Positions 11,501 to 17,865 of a stretch of DNA of 17,865 bases are shown piece after piece. This DNA comes from Toxoplasma gondii ME49 (lineage: Eukaryota; Apicomplexa; Conoidasida; Eucoccidiorida; Sarcocystidae), in NCBI RefSeq assembly GCF_000006565.2, contig NW_017383891.1, forward strand, positions 1 through 17,865, read 5' to 3'. The notes beneath the pieces were generated by a model. It did no database searches, was not told where the DNA came from, and saw only the letters and a list, made by a program, of their open reading frames with translations. The position numbers and the translations under genes are program-made. Numbering within the stretch: the stretch's first letter is position 1; every line of letters begins with the position of its first letter.

Positions 11501-11930
11501 CCCCTAGCGCCGTTGTCGGGTTTCACATTATATGTGGCAATTCTGAGTACCTGCCGGTTGAGCACTGTTGTGTTTACTCAATCACAACGTAGCCAACGTG
11601 CGTTCTGTATCCTGAGTTCCCTCCGCCTAAACTGACTAAGGCTGCTTGTGCACTCTGACATAGCATGTCGGTTCCTCACAACTCCGATTATGAGTGCCTG
11701 TTACACTCTTGAACGGATTGAGACATTTTCACTCCCTGCTGCGAGACAGGTGGAACCAATATACACGCTTTAGGCACCGATGCAGTGGTCGGTGATACAT
11801 CTCGTGATGGCTGCAGATCTGTGAGGGTTTAGGACAGCCACGTTACGCCAATTGAGAAAGCGTCCATCCATTATCGAAATCTCGTAGCACTGCAGTGCCG
11901 TCACTTGGTTGCTGAGAGTTAATTGCCCAA
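8508..11930. other. About 3.4 kb with no supported gene
   Basis: Only short open frames occur. One minus-strand frame at 9540-9773 (about 78 residues after an in-frame TGA, with LRVQPYDFVYGNHSDGQ and ending SYRCSQNGGC then TGA) has a protein-like composition, but it is too short to call. Frames at 10637-10921, 11112-11432 and 11405-11635 look random. At 10517-10541 the octamer GCGACGTC occurs twice close together. There is no tRNA, rRNA or mobile-element signature. Confidence 0.5.
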
Positions 11931-12245
11931 ATGGTTTGCGAAGTATCGTTTAGGCATATCATTTTTATTCCCAGTATCAGGTCCATGTTTCTGGTCGACA
12001 CTGAGCACCGAGCCTATGGCATTAAAGATCCATGCCAGGCGAAGAACGAGCACCGATTTCTACACCTCAAATTACCAGCTTTTCACCGGTGGATCACTGA
12101 ATTTGTGCCAATATGCAAACGTCAGTTGTTGGCATTTGTGCTGACTATTAGCTGGATGAGTAGTGGCACAAGCGGCGGCAGAGGTCTCTTCACGTATTCG
12201 CTTACTCTATGCGGCCGGATGTGTGCATCCCATGAACGCGTATAG
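11931..12245 (+). CDS. Weak open frame, possible exon, unknown
   Basis: An ATG-initiated frame of 104 codons ends with TAG at 12243-12245. It contains HRFLHLKLPAFHRWITEF and moderately hydrophobic stretches (LLAFVLTISWMS). It reads better than most frames here but has no family resemblance I can defend. It lies convergent to the minus-strand candidate at 12639-13001 and could not belong to the same transcript. Length is within chance. Confidence 0.1.
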   Translation: MVCEVSFRHIIFIPSIRSMFLVDTEHRAYGIKDPCQAKNEHRFLHLKLPAFHRWITEFVPICKRQLLAFVLTISWMSSGTSGGRGLFTYSLTLCGRMCASHERV

Positions 12246-12638
12246 GCACCAATATGAAGCGACACGTGCGGAGATCTAAAGTGAAATTTGCGCTGTGGAA
12301 GACAAATGATACACACATAGCCGCAGCTTCACCGGCTTATCGGATGTCTACGTGTTCTTGACCTGACCTGCAGTACGCGCTGTGCAGAAATACTTTTTGC
12401 CTCTGCAATGAAGCTTTATTATTCCAATCTAGTCAAGCGTTAAAGGCTTACTTCCTGTTCATTGAGGTTGCACACACACATCGGCGCGACAGGCTAGAGC
12501 TTGCAGATCTCTCACGGTCTTCGTGGGATCAATGTGCGAGAACCGGAAACCGACAAACGCATAAAATTGTTCTGAAATCACCTTAAGTCCGCAGCATTCG
12601 CTTTTGTCCTGAAAGGGGGCGTCTGCCAGTTCAAAAAC
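12246..12638. other. No gene seen
   Basis: Balanced, unique-looking sequence between two weak convergent open frames. It has no open frame of note and no repeats. Confidence 0.5.
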
Positions 12639-13001
12639 CTATGCTGGCGGCACACCCTTCATTATGTAAGCCGATACAAAGAGTGATACATTTTCGAACG
12701 CATGTAAACCGGTGTCACCGACATGAAGAAGACGAGAGAAAGCCACACGAAAAACGAGTCGCAGCTGCTCCGTTTCCTCACCGCGCATGACGCCAGATAA
12801 GTACCGTAAAAGCATCCCAAGTAAGTCATCTTCTGCGCGACCACTCTCTAATAAGGGGACCAAAGAACGTCGTATTCGAGCAGGAGAAAGAAGGGTACAA
12901 AACAAACCTTCCTTTGAAGTTGCAACAGTATCGACGTGAGAATTCACAAGTATCATGCAATCTCTGTAAGCAGTTAAATGCACCACGTGCTGCTGTTGGT
13001 C
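12639..13001 (-). CDS. Possible terminal exon, unknown helical protein
   Basis: Read on the minus strand, a TAA-containing stretch ending in CCAACTCAG (about 13010 down to 13002) resembles a 3' splice site. Immediately after it the frame is open for 120 codons to TAG at 12641-12639. The product begins DQQQHVVHLTAYRDC and continues with alternating charged and hydrophobic residues that suggest amphipathic helices, for example SLVPLLESGRAEDDLLGMLL and GEETEQLRLVFRVAFSRLL. If an internal start is used, GTG at 12986 is the first codon normally scored, and the first ATG would be at 12956. This is the most protein-like stretch in the unique part, but I recognise no domain. It may be the last exon of a gene whose other exons I cannot place, or chance. 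Confidence 0.22.
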   Translation of the reverse strand, partial: DQQQHVVHLTAYRDCMILVNSHVDTVATSKEGLFCTLLSPARIRRSLVPLLESGRAEDDLLGMLLRYLSGVMRGEETEQLRLVFRVAFSRLLHVGDTGLHAFENVSLFVSAYIMKGVPPA

Positions 13002-14100
13002 CTGAGTTGGTTACGCAGTCGATTTACAGAGGAGTTCTAACATATAGATGTGTCTCACCATCATAAATACTTTGTGCCTCCTTCCTTGAGCAGTACAAGT
13101 TCGAAGGCGTACATGGCAACCTTTAAACCTTCCTTTTTCGTGGAAGCCCATCTTCTCGACTAGAACAGGTATAAAAAAAGCACAGGCACCTTACGTAGGA
13201 AATCTAGGAAATCGGCACCCCCACTCACGTGTGTGGCATAACAATAGCATTCGCTGAAGTGGCTACCAACGGGCAATTCATTTGTGAATAGAGAACTGGA
13301 AGATTAATTGATACGCGCATGTTCCAGGTTGGCCGTGACTATTCGAGAGAGGTTTTCCGTTACAACGCGGGAATTCAGGCCTTACGCAGCAGCCACCAAG
13401 GGCGTAGTAGCACTGTATTGAGTACGAGTGCATCTTACATGTACGTGCGACGATGACGCGGGTGCGGGAGAGCAAAGCTCTACCATGGGGGACAAAACAA
13501 AGCATCAACTCGTCTATTTCCCACAGCGCTCAGGAGTGACCTTGCACATGAAGTTACCCTTGTATCGCTTCGATCCAAACGTACCATCACGACACCCTGG
13601 AGCGAAGATCCACCATAAAAGATGACAATGTCGTTCCAGAGAATCCGTTAGTCAAATAAAGCTGGTTGAGACTGTATTGCGGCTTCTGTGCACTTTAGCA
13701 GTTAAGGTATTCGTCACGGACGCAAATCTAGTTCGACGCGTTTTTGCATCCAAGGACATCACATGCAACCTCCTGCTACTTCAGTCGGCGATGGGAACAT
13801 ATCTCAGAATACGCGAAACCGGAAACGATAAATAGGATCTTAGAGTTGTGCATCCTGTGTGCCTCTACGAGAGTCCCCTACAATTGCCGACCCTATACAG
13901 TGACACTCTTTGAAATCTCCAGTGGACCCCGCTTGCTGCTGAGCTAAGGCCCTGTCATCACGTAAAATTCCTTTAAGACAGCAAGTCCACCTAACGCATT
14001 ACCTGTGATGGTGCACCTTTAACCCTCCCATCCACTGCTACTGTCTCAAACCACAAAATAGCAGTCCAGGGCAAAGACGATTCGCGACTCAAAAACAACT
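13002..14100. other. No supported gene upstream of the degenerate repeat
   Basis: Short frames only, none convincing. If the minus-strand candidate at 12639-13001 is real, its upstream exons should lie here or beyond, but I cannot identify them. A weak echo of the next repeat (TGTCATCACGTAAAATTCC near 13953) might be a very degraded earlier copy; I do not rely on it. Confidence 0.45.
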
Positions 14101-14840
14101 TGCTTACCATAGCGGCGGGGACACAAGGACCCGCGCCACCTGTGGCAGCTCACAACCACATTCCAAAAAGTCCTGACACGGAGCTCACGGCCGTTCTCAA
14201 AGCAAGCATAATATCATGTCCCCCCCCCGCACGCACCGACCCGACCATCAACGTGTCTCCTACCTTCCAACTCCACTCTCACCAGCCCTCTTCCGGCTAT
14301 CGCTCGCGTGAGTCCATTCACTCACCCAACAGACAAAAGCAACACATAAACAACGGGGATTCTCACCTTCTGTGCCTGTAAATAGTCATATTCCAGCGGT
14401 GCTCTGATATGGACCTATGGCTTCCGCAAACAATATGTTACCTCATATTTCCCTGACCGAAACTATCCGACCACATACGTTCGCCTTCCTTCCTAGTCCA
14501 CCTTCACCAACAGTCTCACGCAGCACCCTTCAGGCACTCGCTCAGAAGGGTATGGCACTCCAAACAACACACGAAACCAAATGAAAGGCAAACCGATCCT
14601 CACCTTCTGTGGCTGTCCACAACCTTATTCCAACGGCGTTCTGACATGGAACCCACAGCAGTCCACAAACCAGGTGTCATACCAAGACTGTCCGCGCAAG
14701 CACATGCAATTACCATTGCCCCTCCCCTCTCACAGGAATTCTTCACGGTTCCGGACTTGCACAGTTGGGACCATGCGAGAATGGTATTTAGAAGGATTGA
14801 TACGGAAACCAACGTCGGTTGGCTACTGCTGTGTGTCAGC
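14101..14840. repeat. Degenerate tandem repeat, about 230-237 bp, three copies
   Basis: The core CTGTGGCAGCTCACAACC...ATTCCA recurs three times. The TTCC anchors fall at 14161, 14391 and 14628 (spacings 230 and 237). The second and third copies align without gaps over 14358-14415 and 14595-14652, with 45 of 58 bases identical, including CTCACCTTCTGTG and ATTCCA. The sequence before the core also aligns (CAACAGACAAAAGCAACAC near 14327 against CAAACAACACACGAAACCAA near 14561). The three units have clearly drifted apart, so this is an old array that is no longer homogenised. The end limits are approximate, and a fourth, weaker copy may start near 14829. Confidence 0.75.
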
Positions 14841-14894
14841 TAATAGCGACACACTGCAGGCACGCCCTCGCACCACACCTCGATGCAGGTTCTA

Positions 14895-14970
14895 TCACCG
14901 TGGCTTGCCCCCTGCACTGGTTTCTCTGGTGCATTCGGAGCTCAATCGAGATACTGGGAGTAGCGCGGAC
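14895..14970. repeat. Probable degraded fragment of the 711-bp satellite
   Basis: Collinear short matches to the satellite junction between consecutive units: GGCTTGCC at 14902 (satellite 639), CTGGTGC at 14926 (satellite 663, the same spacing of 24), ATCGAGA at 14945 (satellite 689), and an exact TAGCGCGGAC at 14961-14970 (satellite 731, equivalent to 21). Same orientation as the main array, with deletions totalling about 33 bases. Each match is short; the case rests on order and spacing. Confidence 0.45.
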
Positions 14971-15192
14971 GCCGGCGAGAGAAAAATATATACTGCTGCA
15001 TTACCCTTTTCCGATGCCGTCAACCCACGGCGAGTTCCTAAAAACCACCAAACTCACTTGCAGGGACTGGAAAACCAAAATGACGATCTCCTGTATCTCT
15101 ATATCCAGGTTCGTTTTTCTCTGCGGATGCGTTTGCACACGTAGTGGAGGCTTGAAGAACAATCGGTGAGCTTTCAGGGTTTAGGCATGTAA

Positions 15193-15390
15193 TGCAGGAC
15201 CATGGTCGGGAGTCATCGGATGGAGTGGCGCGGTCATGGTGGACTGTCGACCCTACATGTGAGCCTGTTGTCACCCTCTCTGAAACAAAAGCTAAGTGAC
15301 CTGTCGTTGTTGTTCATTTTGGCATGTGCATATTCTGTTAACGGCAGTAGAGCAGCCTTAGTCACCGTGTGGACGCTACCACACAGCTAC
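15193..15390. repeat. Probable second degraded satellite fragment
   Basis: An exact 14-base match, TGTCACCCTCTCTG at 15269-15282, corresponds to satellite positions 124-137 and is followed by AAACA as in the satellite. TTCTGTT at 15333 corresponds to satellite 180, at nearly the right distance (64 against 56), and is followed by a similar AGCAG-containing stretch. Upstream, TGCA at 15193 and GCGCGG at 15228 could match satellite 1 and 23. Orientation is the same as the array. Under uniform base composition a chance 14-mer match on one strand would be expected roughly 0.04 times; skewed composition raises that. Confidence 0.45.
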
Positions 15391-15399
15391 CGTTAATCA

Positions 15400-15977
15400 A
15401 CAATCGTTGAAACCGTGCAGATTTAGTGGTCACTCTTGGGGCAGACCGAGGGACCAGGCGCTAGAGATGTTATGAGTCCACCATACGGGGAAACACTTAT
15501 ATTTTGCCCCCGCAGCCGTCGTTCCCGCTGTTCCGATCGGGCACGTTTCATGCACATCATGGTTCTGCGCCTGTATCTGCACTCGAGGTCCGTTTGGTAG
15601 GATAAGCCAACTAATTCTGAATCCAGCGGCTCGCTCCATACGCGGGCATTTTATGTTTAACGTGGTGCTTGCCCCGCGTGTGTGAAGGACTCTGTACTTC
15701 AGGCTATCGCTTTAAAATTTTGACTTGACCATTATTGGTCACAGGCACGCCCTATTATTTTTGCCTCACCCTTATCCCAATACGCATCTTGATAGAACCC
15801 TACTCGGGCAACGACAAGATGCAACGTTGAAACGAGTTATCACGCCTCCGAGACAACTAGAAATCAAATGCTTACAGGCTGTAAAAGGGGATACCCCTAA
15901 AGCACCCCAACGAATGCCAATGCAACAAGGATTCGAGTGAAGGTTCTTACCTAGACTGCAAACCCATCTCTCCAACT
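15400..15977. other. No gene seen
   Basis: Only short frames occur (for example plus strand 15725-15940, minus strand 15430-15639), none protein-like enough to call. No repeat structure is noticed beyond the satellite-like fragment to the left. Confidence 0.5.
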
Positions 15978-16589
15978 GTGAGGAGTCGTCCGACACTGCT
16001 GACCGCGTTATCAGTCATTTTGCATATCGCTCCTCCACCAGCCTGTCGTCTCCAGAACGCGGGAACACTGCTCTTGGAAAACTCCACAGAAGATTGTCGA
16101 ACTCTGAACGGGCTCCCATCCATGCACGCGTGCACACCCGCCCGCTTGCTCATTCTATGTTATACCTTCAGCCCCCATGTCACGTGCGCTCGTGAGTCGG
16201 CAACGCTTGCACAACAAATTCATATTCGCGTGGTCGTCCGTTGTCTCTTGGGGAGGGCTTCCATTAAATATGCCAGTGCAGATCGCCAACAAACCGATGT
16301 AATGAGACAATGCGTTACGTGGAGACTCCCTATCCGTGACTGCAAAGCTCCCGCAATGCATCTTAACATCGCGATGGAATTGCCCTTTGAGAAGGGGATG
16401 GCCGGAGACACTTTTCACTTGGCCTGTGTTTCTCCCCACTTCCTTTCACCCTCACAACCAACCTTCACACACTCACCACTAAAGGCGATTTTCTATCCGT
16501 ATCTCCCCGAACCTTGGCGGACTGCCAAGGTAGATCATAGGCCAAATGCACTTACCTTAGGCACGTATGGAATGCTCAGATTCACTTGA
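15978..16589 (+). CDS. Long but doubtful open frame (203 codons)
   Basis: Open from a GTG at 15978 to TGA at 16587-16589. The first residues include a hydrophobic run (LLTALSVILHIAPPPA) that could act as a signal sequence. The strand is C-rich, which lowers stop frequency and favours long chance frames. The rest shows no domain, repeat or motif I recognise, and the first ATG lies well inside. I list it because of its length; chance is the likelier explanation. Confidence 0.13.
   Translation: MRSRPTLLTALSVILHIAPPPACRLQNAGTLLLENSTEDCRTLNGLPSMHACTPARLLILCYTFSPHVTCARESATLAQQIHIRVVVRCLLGRASIKYASADRQQTDVMRQCVTWRLPIRDCKAPAMHLNIAMELPFEKGMAGDTFHLACVSPHFLSPSQPTFTHSPLKAIFYPYLPEPWRTAKVDHRPNALTLGTYGMLRFT
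16511..16531. other. Perfect 8-bp inverted repeat, 5-base spacer
   Basis: ACCTTGGC, spacer GGACT, GCCAAGGT. The inner part is TTGGC-N5-GCCAA, the consensus layout of the animal NF-I binding site. Finding an 8-bp-arm hairpin in a window this long is expected about once by chance, so function is not implied. It sits inside the doubtful open frame at 15978-16589. Confidence 0.5.
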
Positions 16590-17865
16590 TTTACTCGAAG
16601 TCTTGCACGGTTCATATCACCGTGCAGCATATTTTACAGAAGAGGGAATTCTTTCTTACGACGCGTCTCAAGTGCTTGGGCACAGAACTCGCAGCGGTTG
16701 ATCCGTCTGGGCGCTCTCGCGATAAGCACTTCTTGGTCTAACACTCTCGAAAAGCTAGACTCAGTCCTCTTTGTGTTGACACGCTGCATCGTACCCTGTC
16801 AACAGTTCCGTCTCTACGGTGATAGGAGTCTCACGCAACGTCGTGGCGCATGATGGCATACCACAGGGGCGACCGGTGAAGCTGGATAGCGCTGACGGCT
16901 GAAAGGGTGTTTCCTATCGCTGCTTGGAGTGCACGCAACTCATCTCAGTTCGCTTCTCGTGATACTCGACGATCCTTCTATCAGCCGTGCAGAATTGTGT
17001 GCACGGATCCTGCTGCGCTTTTTCCAGCTGTATGATCCACCGACACATTCGCAGTGATTGGCACTTCTCACAAGTCAACCGCACATCAACAACGAGCAAA
17101 AACCGCCTAACCCTACCGTTGCATCACCATCAAGACTCTGTGTTGTATTTTCAGAGTCCGAGCGCTTTTGGGCCGGACGTCAGACGGCTCAGCCGACGAC
17201 AGGATCTGCACCGATATTTGCAGTCGACGCCATCAGCTCCATTCTCAGGTTTTATTCGGCGTACATCTCAGACGTGTGCACGGGGATTCCTTTCGGTACG
17301 TGCCGGACAATATTCGTCCTCTGGAAAAGATTCAATACTTGTCGTGACGCCACTGTTCAAGACACTGGCACATTCCTTGGTGGTCACTCGAGGCTTGCTC
17401 TGTCGTGGGAGGAATAAATTGGTACGTCGGAGCATCAACAGAGCGTTAAGGCGTCTCCAGGAGTCTACCAACTAGCAAACGAATTTCGCCGAAAAATGAC
17501 CATCTGGTACACGGTGCTCGACGATGTAGCTGGCATGGCTCTATCACCAGACCGTCGAAGCGAAGTGCGTTACTTATCTAGTTAGAGAAGTAGCAGCAGG
17601 ATGGGAATTTAAAACGTTGCATGCTACAACAGCCTCTTTCGTATTCGTGTGCATTTTCGTTCACGTGAGTCGAATTCCCAGTAGGTTTCATACTCAGAGG
17701 CTGATCAGCTAGTGACACTGTACCAACGCCTTGTAAACGTGGTCTGAATCTCTCACGGCAGAAGGCTCTGCCTTCGTCATGTACGTCTGGGGCACAGAAT
17801 TTTACGGCTATCGACCTTTCCGCATTTCCCGCTTACTGTCATCAGATACTGCAATACAACGCATG
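16590..17865. other. No supported gene; weak overlapping frames and short hairpins
   Basis: Plus-strand frames at 16987-17475 (162 codons) and 17058-17417 (119 codons) overlap, so at most one could be coding. The first is rich in Ser, Arg and His and looks random; the second has slightly better composition. TGTTGTATTTTCAG at 17140-17153 resembles a splice acceptor. Two short hairpins are visible: TGCACGG/CCGTGCA at 16604-16626 and GAAGGC-TCT-GCCTTC at 17761-17775. From 17476 to the end I see nothing else. Confidence 0.45.

Noticed and set aside
14829..14890. Possible fourth copy of the 230-237 bp repeat
   Set aside because: Only CTGTGTGTC and a few scattered bases match. That is not enough to call, though the position is about right.
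14581..15144. 187-codon plus-strand open frame
   Set aside because: It starts inside the third copy of the degenerate 230-237 bp repeat and runs into satellite-like sequence. Its composition looks random, so it is best read as a repeat-derived chance frame.
11342..17652. Shared 13-mer CGTATTCGTGTGC at 11342 and 17640 with loose similarity downstream
   Set aside because: One 13-base match between two places is expected by chance in a window this size, and the flanks do not align well.
17761..17775. GAAGGC-TCT-GCCTTC hairpin as a terminator
   Set aside because: There is no following T-run and no gene upstream, and the window does not look bacterial.
3401..17865. tRNA genes
   Set aside because: I looked at GTTCGA- and TTCGAA-type T-loop motifs (for example near 4621, 9430, 13099). 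None sits in a context that folds into a cloverleaf with an acceptor stem.

Overview
This window looks like eukaryotic, largely non-coding DNA dominated by one well-defined element: a tandem satellite array with a 711-bp unit that fills roughly the first 3.2 kb. There are no bacterial hallmarks (no dense ORFs, operons or ribosome-binding-site spacing). Outside the array, no frame longer than about 220 codons is open. Base composition is near 50% GC, CpG is not obviously depleted, and there are no microsatellites or recognisable transposon proteins. This fits a protist with GC-balanced DNA; a coccidian apicomplexan is one candidate, but nothing here proves it and I do not name a species.

Layout. 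Positions 1-3172 hold four full units (710, 711, 711 and 711 bp) and the first 329 bases of a fifth. The array is already running at base 1, so its left end lies outside the window. At 3173-3400 the fifth unit continues as a strongly diverged copy with a net loss of about 40-46 bp, so the right edge of the array decays rather than stopping cleanly. From 3.4 to 14 kb I see ordinary-looking unique sequence with several weak open frames. The least poor are a minus-strand segment at 12639-13001, which opens at a plausible splice acceptor, and plus-strand frames at 5308-5789 and 7593-8507. None matches a family I can name.

From about 14.1 to 14.84 kb there is a second, older tandem repeat: three degenerate units with a period of 230-237 bp. 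Beyond it, at about 14.9-15.4 kb, short collinear anchors (one exact 14-mer, one exact 10-mer) suggest degraded pieces of the 711-bp satellite in the same orientation, more than 11 kb from the young array. The final 2.4 kb again looks unique, with weak open frames and a few short hairpins.

Interpretation. The window reads as the edge of a satellite block: a young homogenised array, an eroded edge unit, then unique DNA with scattered older repeat relics. No working gene system could be supported. The many open frames inside the satellite follow from its strong C-over-G skew and its period being a multiple of three; I do not treat them as genes.
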